Source: Coriolopsis trogii (taxonomy: Eukaryota; Basidiomycota; Agaricomycetes; Polyporales; Polyporaceae). From it: 64,000 bases of DNA. The translations under genes and the position numbers were made by a program. The stretch lies in the NCBI GenBank assembly GCA_020543525.1, contig JAHYIO010000033.1:744001-808000 (forward strand), given 5' to 3'. Shown here piece after piece: positions 32,746 to 44,125 of the stretch (positions within the stretch are counted from its first letter, which is position 1; the number at the start of each line of letters is the position of its first letter). A model generated the notes under the pieces. That model made no database searches and was not told the DNA's origin. It saw nothing but the letters and a program-made list of their open reading frames with translations.

Positions 32746-35700
32746 CTATATTCCAATGCCTCCATGCTCTGCGCGCATGTGGGCATACACCCCTCTGCCG
32801 CTATCCACGTCCCTGAACGTCTTCATGCACACCCAGCACATATGTGCCCCGCAATGCGCGCACGTCATATGGTTGCAGCCCCCGCTCTTCTCCAGACCTG
32901 CTCCGCATCCCGGACAAGCCTTGACCCCATGCTCCTCTCGCCAACGACGGAACGAATCCTCGCCTCCCGAGGCATTGTCCTTGAACTCTGCACAGGTCAG
33001 TCCCTCATGCGACTCCACGTGGCACGTCGAGCACATGCGCACGAGACAGGAAGGGCAGCGAAGGAGGGTGCCATCAGTGGAGACGCGGTAGATGGTCTGG
33101 CAATTCGCCGTGGGGCAATAGCGGAACTCCTGCGATCGGCTGTGTATGTGAGAGCGGAACGCAGCCTCGAGCAGCCGTTCTTCCTCGCCCGGGGAGAGCA
33201 GAGAACGAATGGTGGTGAGTGCGATGTTATGTCCGCATGGCGTGTGGGTGCCGTCCGAATCAACTGTGTCTGCCAGGCATGTTGCCCGGATGCTTTGCGA
33301 GCCGGTGGTTGAGTGGGAGAGAGAGCCCAGGTAGTGTTGTAGGCAGGCCCGACAGTAGGCGTGAGTGCAAGTCAGAACAACGGGATCTGTGACATCGCAG
33401 AAGCAGACGGGGCAGGATGATCCGTCCGCGAGCTCTATGGATTGAGCCGCTTGCCCCAACTGGGTCGCGCGATTGCGTCCCGGACAGCGCGCACATCCGC
33501 CTCGTCACCGTGGACGATGAGACGCTTGTGCACTACGTCTAATGAGACCTTCTCACCAAAGAAGGTCTTGACTTCCTCAAACTTTCCATGAAGTATGCTT
33601 CTGAAGACACGCGCGTCGAGTTCGAGAATGTGTTCTTGGGCCTTCAATTTAGCGAGCATCGCCAGTATACGCGCTTTGGCTGCAGTCCGTCCAGCGTGGC
33701 TTCCAAAGACGTGGAATGTGCGAACACGGGTGTCGCACTTGACATAAGCTTGGGTCTGGGCGAAGACACTGTCCAAGAATTGTGCGCCTTGCGCCGTGGC
33801 AAAATACTCATGCCACGCCAGCTGGGAGGTCTCGTCGAGCACGGCGTCGCCCTTGAGCAGTTGCTCCAGTTCCGTCTTCAGGACCCCGAGGGCCTTCGCG
33901 TCAGGACCGTACGCGCGGATACATACACGCTCCGCGTCCTCTCCCCGCTCGTTCTTATCGTGGTAGCGCAGCTTGCACGTCTGGAGCATATCCCTCAGCG
34001 CGTCGAGTTCACGGCGGATCGCGCTGAACTGTTGTGCGGGCAGCATGTACTTGACGGAATGGATAAGTTCCAGGAAGATTTGACTGCCTCGGAGGAATGT
34101 CTGGCGGCTGCCGTTCAGCGTAACCACCGCCCGAGTGGCAGCGTCGGGGTCGGCGAACTGTATGAATGCGACGAGCTTAGTCTTCTTCTGGATGCTGCTG
34201 CTGGAGGGATCGGGGAGATCGAAAGCTTCGAGAGGTCCAGAACGCGAGAGCAGCGCGCGCAGCTCCTTCAGGGCGTTCTCTACGACGAAGCTTGGACGAC
34301 CCATGGTGATTGATGGGGCATGGCAGAACCTCTTCAGGTGCACCGAGGACGCGTCAAGAGGCAGACCGCTCAACTCCACCGAGAACGACCTCGTCTGGTT
34401 CCGTGTTGGGGTTTGAAAGGACGCACGTATGACATTGCCGTTGAACGTCTGTCCATTCAAGCGTGTAGCCTGCTCTCTGGCGTTGGAGAGGGACGAGTAG
34501 TGTGCCCATGCTACGAGGCTCGGGGCGAACCAGGTGAGTTTTGCTTTTGTACTGCGCAGAACCGCTGCGCCGCTCTCGGCAGCTCGAAGGTCAAGGCGGG
34601 CGGTCGCCCCTTGTAGCTCTGAAGCTCTCGCGATCTTGGCTACCGCTCGTCCGGCATCTGTGGTGTTTGTAAAGAGAATGCGGGCGGTTGGGCGCGCGAG
34701 ACTGTCGCGCGCCGGCAAGATGAAGACGCTCTCAAGGGGTCCAAAGGGCTCGGCGAGCGCGATCAATCGGCCATGCGTTATCGCAGGAGGTATGTTGTGG
34801 AGAATGACGCAGGAGGATTCGAATGCGGTAACGATGGACTGGATGCAAGCCCCTGGGCCATAGGTTACAGTGCTCTTCAGTTTGGTGCGTGTAGTCTGTT
34901 GCTCCTGTTCAACTGAACCGAGAGCGTCGTCTGCCACGGTATCCTTCTAATCTTCCGGTATGAATAGCATTCTGATGCTTCACAGGATCAACTCACCAAC
35001 GAGGTAGGATCGGAGCCGTGCGATGCGAGTGCTCTAGCACCAGTTTCTTCGTGGTCGTCGACCACAGGGCGTGCGTGCACTTTGACCTCGGAGACCTGTG
35101 CGTATCGTGCCCAGTCAATAGAGTCCATATTAGTATCAGCTTCTGATACGTCCACTCACCTTTAACTTGAAGTCCACATCAGTACAATTTGAATCCATCG
35201 TCCTGGGTTCCGCAGTAGCTCCCATTTTTGACTCGGATGGTGCCTTTTGGTTGACGGGATGCCAGAATGCACAAGTATCTCCCTTCGTACATCGCCCTTG
35301 CAGGAAGAACTTGCACGCGCTGAATGTGGTAGCGTGCTCGGGCGGCTTCAGAACGTCGAACCTGTATGTGACAATGCTTAATGGTGCCACCGGCTGTGCG
35401 GCTGATGCTCGCTTACCTATCAGAAGTCGGCATCGGGTCTGCGGGGCTTTTTGACTCCATGCGAAATGCGGAGGTACTCCGAGGATTGCCATGCGGAAAG
35501 GGACATTGGGCACCTTTCGTGCATCTCCCCTGAGCGTAGAACTTGCACAAGCCGAAGGGATTCGGAGCCCGAGGGCTTGCTGTAACCGAAGTAGGAGTGA
35601 AAGCAGAGGCGTTCGGGCGGAGAGCATAGCCCGATTGCGTTGCTCCTTTTGCTTCTTTATTTGGAACCTTTGTCTTAGAATCGCTCACATCATACGACGG

Positions 35701-35939
35701 ACCCACCCACCTGAGATTGACAGGCTTGGGACGAGGGCGAATTTGGTAAGGCTCGACGACTTTTCGATCCTCTTGAGTGTGGTGCCCGTTACAGGAGAGC
35801 CTCTCGGATTTGAGGTACTCAACGAGACCGCGCTCTTCTCAGCTGCATGAGAAAATGCGCAACTGTCCCCACGGACGCAGTGGCCACGCCGATGGTAGAT
35901 GCAGGGTGGAGACGTTCCTTCGGGTCTATATTGAGTCAT
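32746..35939 (-). CDS. CCCH zinc-finger RING-IBR-RING (RBR) E3 ubiquitin ligase
   Basis: Exons 35939-35793, 35724-35417, 35361-35160, 35095-34997, 34946-33509 and 33434-32746 give 960 aa. Three CCCH fingers of the C-x7-C-x5-C-x3-H type come first (CIYHRRGHC...CAFSH at 13-31, then CKFYAQGRC... and CKFFLQGRC...). A long middle region has RRM-like segments (SSCVILHNIPPAITHGRL). The C-terminus is an RBR: RING1 CPVCFCDV...CTHAYCRAC, IBR RYCPTANC...CSTC, RING2 CPGC...GCNHMTC. RBR ligases pass ubiquitin through a RING2 Cys, here the Cys of GCNHMTC. The RNA-binding fingers suggest an RNA- or RNP-linked ubiquitin ligase. The 33508-33435 intron restores frame, but it removes a segment (DEADVRAVRDAIAR) that reads as coding, so a frameshift there is the alternative. 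This architecture is a known, expanded family in mushroom-forming fungi. Confidence 0.85.
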
Positions 35940-36281
35940 ACGAGCAGGATGGGAGTTGGGAAAGCGACGACGAACAGGATAAGGGAGAAATACCCGTGGC
36001 CTTCATGATATTGGCTGCAGATACGAGAAAACGTGTACTGAGGTAGGTGTATAGAGTTTGAACTCAAAGTCAGCGTCTCATTGAACCTCACCGAGCCCGT
36101 TGGGACGTTTGCGAGCGATACACTGAAGGTTGGGCTCCCCGCAGCAACTCGCAAAGGGGATTCATGTCTGTACTATGCGATTCCTAGGACCTATATACTC
36201 GAACGAGCACACGTATGTCCTACTAATAGCTAGGTCTTCAGACATCTAAATCATCTCGCTGGGTCCGCTTTTGTCCACCGA
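35940..36281. other. Intergenic between RBR and oxygenase A
   Basis: About 340 bp separating two minus-strand genes; holds the 3' flank of oxygenase A and the promoter of the RBR gene. No distinct element recognised. Confidence 0.55.
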
Positions 36282-38084
36282 TTACTCCTGCTCTCCCTCC
36301 TCTTCCTCCGCATCACCGCAATCTTCTTCGGAGCTGTTCTGGGGCGACGACGAGTTGTCCCCCTTCTTGTTCGCTCCGTCCGCTGTCGAGAATCCGTCGG
36401 GCAGGACGAGAAGAGCATACGAGAGGTACACACTATCGTCGCGCCATGCTTGGGCCTCGTTCCCGACGTAATTGCATGTCTCCTGCTCCTCGCTGGAGTA
36501 CGGGAGAAGAGAGCGGGACAAGTCGAAAGAGAAGAACGGGACAACTTTCACTCCCTTCAACCAAGGGCAGCCGCAAGATGCGTGATCGGTATGGGCATCG
36601 TAGGGGTCACCGACAGCTTCCATGTGGCCCCGCGTGAAGGGGTAGACGTTTGTGTCACAAGACATCTGGTAGTCCCTGTGACAATCGCGATCGTCCTCCG
36701 AACCCCATTCACAGCGAGACGTCAAGACAACGGGGAGATGTCTGGCATCCACGCCGTCTAGACCGAGTACCGACTCGTAAACGAGTGCGTCGAAGCCGCT
36801 AAAGTGTTCGGTGCCGAGACAGTACTTGCGCTCGAGCATCAGTCCGAACGGGGCCTGCAGTTGACGGACAAGGTCGGAGACTTGGGTACGGACTTGCGAC
36901 GAGGTGGGCGTGTCCACTTGGGACGAGTTGTCACGGAAGATCTTGAAGGCGATGACGGCTCTGTACCCACTCCAGACCTCCTTCACCGCGTGCGGAACAT
37001 CGGGATAGAAGGCGCACCAATGCCCTCCATGTGCGGGCATGTCCTCGCCGTCTACAACCAGCCCGCCACCGTAAGAGGTATCGCCTAGACCAAGGAGGAA
37101 CGTCCCAACCAGGTCCTTCTGTGGCGTATCACGATGCTGGCGGAAATGGTCTTTGGGACCATAGAGGTGTATCTTGTATGGCTCGATGCGGACACCATTG
37201 TTCGGGTAGAAGTGAGCATCCCAGAGCTCAGCGATTCGCGTGGTCAGCTCCGGTTCGACCTCGAAATCAGAGGCAGGTATCTCGCGTGCCCGACGCACGG
37301 CCTTGTCGATCTTCGTTACTTGCTCGCGCACATCGCCGTAGCCAGACGCATCCGCGCTTCTATACCAGGACTTCAGCAGAGCCTCGGTTGCCTCGGTCTC
37401 TTCGAACATATAATTTAAGCGGTGGTGGAAGTTCGAGAACTTGGTAGGCGGATTGATAGCACCATCGTACTCGCAACCGGCCTTGCGTATCCGGAGATGG
37501 AATGGTTTGTCCAGATACCCTGACGCCAAGTTGTTCGCGTGTTGCGAGTAGATCTCTCCAATCTTGGCGACGATAGCCTAGTTTGTTTGGCGAGAGCTGA
37601 GCCCACCGCGGTTTGACAGCACAACAACCGAAAGGTGTGGACACGTACCGTGTTGTGTTGCTCTCTCTGACGCATATCCTCCGTGAGCGCCTGATGCATC
37701 TCAACATCATCAGGCGTTAGACCTTTCGGTCCGTATCTGATCATGTGCTTGCTCATCTCGCGGTTCTTTGTGGGACAGTAACCTAAGGCGTCCAGTCTAT
37801 GGACACGTTTCATTGCCTCCACCAACTTCAGCGCAGATGGCACGAAGTCAGGGAGCAATTCGATGTTAGCCGCCCGTGCCGCATGGGACTATCAGATAGT
37901 GATGACTATGCATTCTTCCAGCGAAGACAAGAGATGTACGTTTCACCACACCAGCACCATCATGAGGACCTTCTGGGGAGGGTTTTCCTGTGCTCGCACG
38001 TTGACGCTGAGCGGGAGGAGATCGCTGGCCAACCGACGTCGGAGGTGATAGAGAGCGTCGACGTGGGATTGAGGGTGAAGTCAA
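36282..38084 (-). CDS. 2-oxoglutarate/Fe(II) oxygenase, copy A
   Basis: Three exons, 38084-37950, 37888-37649 and 37577-36282, give 556 aa if translation begins at 38084. That codon is TTG and aligns with the ATG of copy B (LTSPSIPRRRS against MDSPSTPLSRRR). No in-frame ATG was found between it and an upstream stop. The exon 1/2 splice is the least certain. The core follows the prolyl-4-hydroxylase-like fold: iron ligands HxD in HFRQHRDTP, a distal His in DVPHAV, and the 2-oxoglutarate-binding Arg in GYRAVIAFKIF. Such enzymes hydroxylate protein or small-molecule substrates with O2 and 2-oxoglutarate. The C-terminus is acidic. The open frame is intact, so either a non-ATG or spliced 5' start is used, or this copy is losing its start. 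Confidence 0.8.
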
Positions 38085-38536
38085 CTGATGGCGAAGAGGA
38101 ATGTCGGGTGGAATGTATAACCAGGTAAGATATGGGGAGACGAGCCCCTAGAAGGCGGCGGCGGCCACCCTTTATACCAGAGCTCAACCCTCAGCGCTTC
38201 CACATTGATCTTATTGTGCAACATATATGGGACCGTGAGCCTTTGAGGACAATGGATTTGATCGGGATCGCTTACTGGGGCTTAGAAAGTACTAGGCGTG
38301 GATGCTCCGAGTCTCTTCCCTCGATCTAGCATCAGTATGACCCGTGGTTGAAGTATTTGTACCATGTGAGATTACGGGGTATGTGGTTCAACGATTTCTG
38401 ATACTACGTAGACATGAATGGCAAGTGGACAACCGAGGAGAAGGGAGGGCACCTCAAGGCTCACGCGTTCGGCTTTCTTCGGATCCCGGTCCGGGTTCCT
38501 CCGCCACTCCATCTGTCTGTAGTCTTAGACTGTAAC
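38085..38536. other. Spacer between the two oxygenase genes
   Basis: About 450 bp containing the TATA element of copy A and the 3' flank of copy B. No other feature recognised. Confidence 0.55.
38171..38176 (-). promoter_or_regulatory. TATA box upstream of oxygenase A
   Basis: TATAAA read on the minus strand, about 90 nt upstream of the aligned TTG start. The spacing is close to that of copy B (TATACATA at 40548-40541, start 40447), which supports the TTG as the position of the ancestral start. Confidence 0.5.
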
Positions 38537-40447
38537 CTAAGCTTCGCCCTGACTCTGCCCATCCTCAGCCTCGTCCTCGTCCTCATCCTCATCTTCGTCG
38601 TCGTCACCCTCCCACCTATCATCCTCGTCCTCCTCGGTAGTATACTCTTCCGAATCACTGTCACTGCTTGACGAGCCGTCGCTCTCTGCTCCCTCCGTCT
38701 CCGGAGATGCCTTCGGGACGACGAGTAAAGCGTATGTCAAGTAAACGCTATCATCGCGCCACGCCTGGGCCTCGTTTCCGTAGTAATTGCACGTCTCCCT
38801 ATGATCCTCGGAATAGACGACAAGAGAGCGAGACAGGTCGAAGGAGAAGAACGGGACGTTCCGCACACCTTCGAGCCAAGGGCAGCCGCAGGATGTGTGA
38901 TCGGTCGGGCCCTTGTAGGCAGTGTGCTGTGGATCGTTTCGGATGTTGGCGAAGTGGCCGAGGGTGTCGATGTGGCCGCGCGTGAAGGGGAAAACAGTGA
39001 CTTCGCAAGACGTCTCCCAGTCTGCCTCTTGGTCGTCTCGGTTGTAGGACCCCCATGCGGCGCTCACCCGGACGACGACAGGAAGATGCCGGGCTTCTAC
39101 ATTCTCGACGTCGAGGAGTGAGTTGTAGATGAGTGCATCGAAGCCGCTGAGATGGGTGGTTCCGAGACAGTACTTGCGCTCTAGCAATATCCCATATGGA
39201 GCTCTCAATTGGTTGACGAGCTCGGAGACTTTTTGGCGGACTTCTGAGGAGGTAGAGGTCTCGCCATCTGCGGAGGGGTCTCGGAAGATCTTGAAAGCGA
39301 TAACGGCTCGGTACCCTTGGTTGATCTTCTCCACCATATGAGGCACATCGGGATAGAACGCGCACCAGTGTCCCTGGTCTGCACGCAACTTGTTGCCATC
39401 GACAACCAGCCCACCGCCATAAGTCGTGTCGCCTAGACCAAGAAGGAAAGTTCCGACCAGATCTTGCTGGGGGGTGTCGCGGTGTTCGCGGAAATGGTCG
39501 CCAGGGCCATAGAGATGGATCTTGTACGGTTCGACGCGTACGCCTTCATTGGGGTAGAAGTGCTTGTCCCACAGTCCAGCGATCTGAGCGATGAGCGTCG
39601 AGTCGACGTCGAACTCTGAAGAAGGAATCTCGCGAGCTTGACGGATGTCGGCATCGACCTTCGTGATTTGCTCGCGCACGTCGCCATAGCCTGATATGTC
39701 CGCGCTGTCGTACCACGATTGCAGGCGCTGTTGCAAAGCCGTCTTCTCTCCGGAGTCGTATACGGGTGTCTCGTTGTTAAAGCTAGTTGGCAGAGGGACG
39801 ATGCCGTCGTACTCGCACCCCGTTCTGCGGATACGCAAGCTGAAAGGGATTGTCACATAACCAGACGCTGAGTTGTGTGCGTGTTCTGAGTGTATCTCTG
39901 CGATCTTTTGCACGACAGCCTGTCATACAACACAACCGTAATCAGCATGCGCTCGAGGCAACAACCGCGTCGACAGAGATCGTGGTAGTAGTGACATACC
40001 GCGTTACGCTTCTCCCACTTGCGTTCGCTCCTCGTGAGCTCATTGTAAAACACGATTTGGTCCTCGGTCAAGTCATCTGGCGCATAAGTCATCATGTTGC
40101 GGCGGATTTCGGACATCTTGCCAGGACAGTAACCGATGGCTTCCAGGAAGCGAACTTGGTCGAGGGCCTGGACCAATCTGAGCGCAGACGGGATGTATTC
40201 GATTGACGCAGCAAGCATACTCGAGTCCTCTGTTGTGCTCTGTCAATGAAGCAATCAGTAAATTGTATTTGAGCAAGTCAAAGTTGGGATGTAATACCTT
40301 TGCTGGGATGGTTACCGCATTTTCCTCTGAGAGAGCAGGCTCTTCCGATATCTGTCGCTGACGCTTGGCAGGGGGAGAGCGTTGGCCGTCCGTAACAGGT
40401 GGTGAGCGTGGGCGCCGACGCGAGAGGGGGGTAGAGGGGGAGTCCAT
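38537..40447 (-). CDS. 2-oxoglutarate/Fe(II) oxygenase, copy B
   Basis: Three exons, 40447-40298, 40239-40000 and 39919-38537, give 590 aa with a proper ATG. Exon 2 is 240 nt, exactly as in copy A. The short basic N-terminus (RRRPRSPP...PPAKRQRQ) could be a nuclear signal. The catalytic domain has HxD in HFREHRDTP, the distal His in DVPHMV and the 2-oxoglutarate Arg in GYRAVIAFKIF, with the same flanking motif DLVGTFLLGLGDT as copy A. The last 40 residues are an Asp/Glu run encoded by a GAG/GAC-rich repeat. The fold is that of prolyl-4-hydroxylase-like dioxygenases. The substrate is unknown; a nuclear or ribosomal protein target is only a guess from the basic N-terminus. Confidence 0.88.
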
Positions 40448-40947
40448 CGCGCAAGACGCAGAGGGTTTGGATGTCTAACCAGACGAAGCAACGAAAGAAA
40501 CGTACGGAGTGAACGAGGCTGCAAGGAGCACGAGGGGCCTTATGTATACCCCGACTATAACCAGCGCCTGGAGCCACAAGCGATGAAGTGTGCTTATTGT
40601 GCGATACAGAACAATGCAAGAGTCAGTGTCGGTGTCGTCGATAGCTGGAAGTGCGCCCGTGTCGAGACAACGGTAGCCATCGGATGCCGGCCCGATCCAC
40701 CGAGTCCTGATTCTGGTCATGAACGTTTCGCATGTTGAGGGTGGTGTGAGGGGAGGATGCAAGCGCTTTAGAACCTTGTACGCCATACGCTCGCACGTAT
40801 ATTTGTGCCCAGTCGCGAGGGGAGGACTTGTGCCCTCTGGCATGTCCAATACCTTGTCATTCACTGTTCTTTAGCGACACTAATGATGTGATCCGATACG
40901 TAGCGTGGTGGCCAGCGAGCGAAGTAGAGCGGTAACGGAGAGCACTA
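40448..40947. other. Intergenic, oxygenase B / DUF6534
   Basis: 500 bp between two minus-strand genes; apart from the TATA-like element nothing is recognised. Confidence 0.5.
40541..40548 (-). promoter_or_regulatory. TATA-like element of oxygenase B
   Basis: TATACATA on the minus strand about 94 nt upstream of the ATG at 40447. Confidence 0.4.
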
Positions 40948-43206
40948 TCACAGTGCGACGGCAGTGACATCGCTACCAGGACTCATAGACTCCAAATTTG
41001 GGTCCACCGGGTCGACCATGAGATGTGTCACGACCTTCAGTTCCATATCTCTCTCCCCGGGCTGCTCCACGTTGTACCCAAGCTATCGACCGCTTCAGAC
41101 CGCATAACACGAGGAAGAAAGCGAGAATCTAGCTGACCTCTGGCATATGAGAGAGGCGATGGTGTTCATACTTGACACCGGCATTGACACCAGAGCCGTG
41201 AGTCCGGCCGAGGACCGTGGACCTGAACGGTGTCGTGTCATTTTCCAGCCCGCTGCGCACGGCGAGGAGCGATTGTCGAGCGTTGAGTCTGTGCGAGCCG
41301 TGAAGGTTTGTCTGTCAGCGGTGAGGAAAATGACAAGCGATGCACGTACGAGACCAGGAAGGTATTTGAGTACACTGTGCGGGCATCAGTACTCGTTTCA
41401 ACAGAGACACGCGCGACTGGTGCAACCCGAACGCACGTTTAGTGAGAATGATGGAGATGGCGGTGTAGATTAGGCTGTCTGGCCACAGGAGAGACTGTAG
41501 CCTCGATCAGATACATGTATAGTGAGTGAACTGGGGTGATGACGCACGAAGACAACATTTAGAATGTTGAAAATGCTATGCGTGATTTTCAGTCGGTGAC
41601 AGCTACGACGTGGTCTGAAATGTGCAAGGTTATTTGTACTCACCAGATGATGAGGCCTATGGCGGTTGGGATTAGCTGTGAGGCGTCTAGTGAGAATCTT
41701 GTTCATTTACGCACCACTGCTGACAGCATATATGACGAGAAAATCGAGGATCGAATCCGTGCTGTAGACGACCGATCAACTTATGCACGCATATAGTCAG
41801 GGTAGCACGTACCGAGCGACTCCGGTATGGTTGCGTCGCAAGAAACAGATGAGCACCGATGTCATCATTAAGTCCGCGGCCATAATGAGACCTGATCCGA
41901 GCGATGCGAGCCACTGCGAGGATGAACAGTATGAGTGCGGGGCATGCACCGTATGCGAGTAAGACGCGACTAGTACCGAGAACTCGAGGAAGCTGGACAT
42001 CGTGGGCTTGTTCCAGCTGATGAGCCGTGTCAGTAAAGTTTTGATGCTGCTGCGACATATCGCGTACCCAAGGGCTGTGAAAGCTTGTGTACTAATTTGA
42101 GCGAGAGCAGCTTTCGGGAAGCTTCCTGAGTCCCACATACCGACAAAGGATCCTAGCGCACCGTAACTATATAAGACAATGTCGATTTGAATGCAGTTGA
42201 CACGAGCTACTCACCGAAGAATGCTAAAATCAATAGCACCTGTAATTCATATTCATGGTCAGTGCGTCCATTCAAAACTCAACAACAGTATGCACACTCG
42301 CCGCAGCAACGGATATTGGCCGAAACCTCCGATTGACTAAAGACTATGAGCCACTCCCCTTAACAACGCTATACACCACTGACTTTTGTAAATGCGGCGA
42401 GCAAAGAATCTGATAGGAAGACAGTATGAGCAAAGCCTGGTGGAGACAATATCTTACGCCTCACGTCTGTGTTATGAGCGCTGCAAGGGACTGTTGGTCG
42501 TATGAGCGCAATCATGGCTGTCAGCGTATAGTATACGGCCCGACAGCTCCACAACCTCAACTCACAGCAGGAACAGGGAGGAGCTGTCGTCGTTCGTGAG
42601 AAACCATGCGATGCGGAGTGTCGGGGTAATGCCACGTACTTTCAGAGACCTGTAAAGAGGATCGGTTCACAAAATGGAGTCGAACGGCACAGTGTTCTCA
42701 CCAAACTGGACCGATGATAAGAGTTATAGGGTTGAAGTAGTTGGTGACCAGATAGTAGTAGCTATCGAGGGAAGACATCAGCCCGAACCACTTGACAGGG
42801 CCCTACTACGAGCGTGATCGTACCAGGTATGCATGATCAATGCGGTGTTAACGGTCTCGACAATCCTGCTCAAGTAGCGTTGCTTGAGCCTTAATATCAA
42901 ATTCGAATCAGTGTGCGTACAGAAGAATGGAAACCTGCAACACGTATTGTGAGCCTTCGGGTACACGCCGAGAGATTGCTAGGAGACGTACCCATAGCTT
43001 CAAGAGGCGAGTATCTTGGGTAGAGAGCCTGAAATAATGGTAGGTTTGGAGGAAACCGACACCCTGTAAGCTACAGGCGCAACGTGAGGTCAAGATTGAT
43101 CAGAGTACAGCCGGTCTACTGACAGTACGCCGGAGAATGTGCCCAGAAGCCAAGCACCCATGGTGTTGTCGAGAGCAGGAAGCTCGAGAGGGAGCTCGGG
43201 AGCCAT
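40948..43206 (-). CDS. DUF6534 seven-helix membrane protein
   Basis: Twenty-two exons join in frame to 337 aa: 43206-43129, 43063-42992, 42934-42921, 42865-42824, 42761-42702, 42649-42640, 42583-42566, 42490-42465, 42409-42384, 42336-42296, 42239-42215, 42152-42137, 42091-42068, 41992-41977, 41913-41813, 41761-41725, 41675-41644, 41575-41548, 41494-41437, 41374-41350, 41288-41138 and 41061-40948. The protein follows the Agaricomycete DUF6534 pattern: N-terminal LDNTMGAWLLGTFSG, then CYYYLVTNYFNP, TQTFFARRIYKINRRFRP, GLIMAADLMMTSVLI and KLYSNTFLVSLNARQSLL. About seven hydrophobic helices are separated by short loops. The cytoplasmic tail after the last helix is about 80 residues. Function is unknown; the topology is receptor-like. 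Joins 16/17 and 11/12 have alternatives. Most exons are under 45 nt, which is why no long open frame shows. Confidence 0.85.
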
Positions 43207-44125
43207 GGCCACCCTGATGGTTCGGTGGACGAGAAGTAGCACACGGCTGCATGCAGAAGACATTCCTACTCATGCTTATAGCCTCCTCCCCGTTCCCTAA
43301 GACCTTCTCGGGCGCCCTATAATAGCGCTATACGAGTTGCTTCGACTGTTCAATTGCTCGCCCATAACAGGAGAAGTGAGGGTCCGGTTCAGACCAGAGA
43401 CTCTTCTCGGGGTAAATGCGCCTGAAGATGTCATAACGAAGGGTGCGAGAAACCAATTCCAACATATCCAAGGGGCGAGCTAGAGACATGTACGTTGATT
43501 CTGAGCTTCTTCTAGGGCTGCGCTGCGGGGGAGAATGAGAAGGATGGAGAGATACGCGCGCACCTCCGGTACTTCTTGTCATTGTCCAAGTCCAGCTTTC
43601 ACGCCGAGCGCCGGAGGTAGGGCCGAAAGCCTGAGTCATCCTGTGCTGACTGCAGAGCTCCTTTCTGTTTACTTCAGCTCCGGGGTGCTGGTTTGTGACT
43701 GTCCATGCAGATCACCGGCGAATCGCCTTGGTAGATCGAAGACTTCGAATTTGTAGTTCGAAGCGGGCCGTATTTGTAAACGTGCAATAGATCTCAGCGA
43801 CACTCCGCTTGTAGCCACAGAAGCTATGTGCAGCCAGGAGAGGGTCAGGACTTGTTCTGGCGGGCTTGCTGAGCAGGCCGGGCTTCCAACTTCGTGATGA
43901 CGCAGACACCCTTCCCTCGATATACCGTATATCGAGACGCAGCTGGACGTAAACTTCTATCTTGGAGGGCGAGCTAACAGAGCCAGACATACAGAGTGCC
44001 ATGTTTGGGCTGACGAGGATAGGAAGGATGGACGTCATGGCCAGAGTCCAGGGAGCAACAGCCGCGCTGGTGCGGATGAGGGCGTTCGGTCCCCGGCCCG
44101 GTCAGCCGAATGCTCCTTGCGGTGG
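43207..44125. other. Divergent intergenic region
   Basis: About 920 bp between DUF6534 (minus) and the gene at 44126 (plus). Minus-strand frames at 43328-43639 and 43712-44038 have no recognised domain. A TATAAG lies at 43280-43275 (minus), about 70 nt before the DUF6534 ATG. Confidence 0.5.

Noticed and set aside
33588..34313. A 241-codon plus-strand frame
   Set aside because: Antisense to the RBR ligase coding exon; no domain of its own.
31020..40447. A biosynthetic gene cluster around the SDR and the two oxygenases
   Set aside because: No backbone synthase, transporter or pathway regulator nearby, and the genes between are an E3 ligase and spacers.
40948..43206. DUF6534 locus as a pseudogene
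   Set aside because: First reading gave inconsistent phases, but using donor 42136 with acceptor 42153 and related alternatives restores one frame over all 22 exons.
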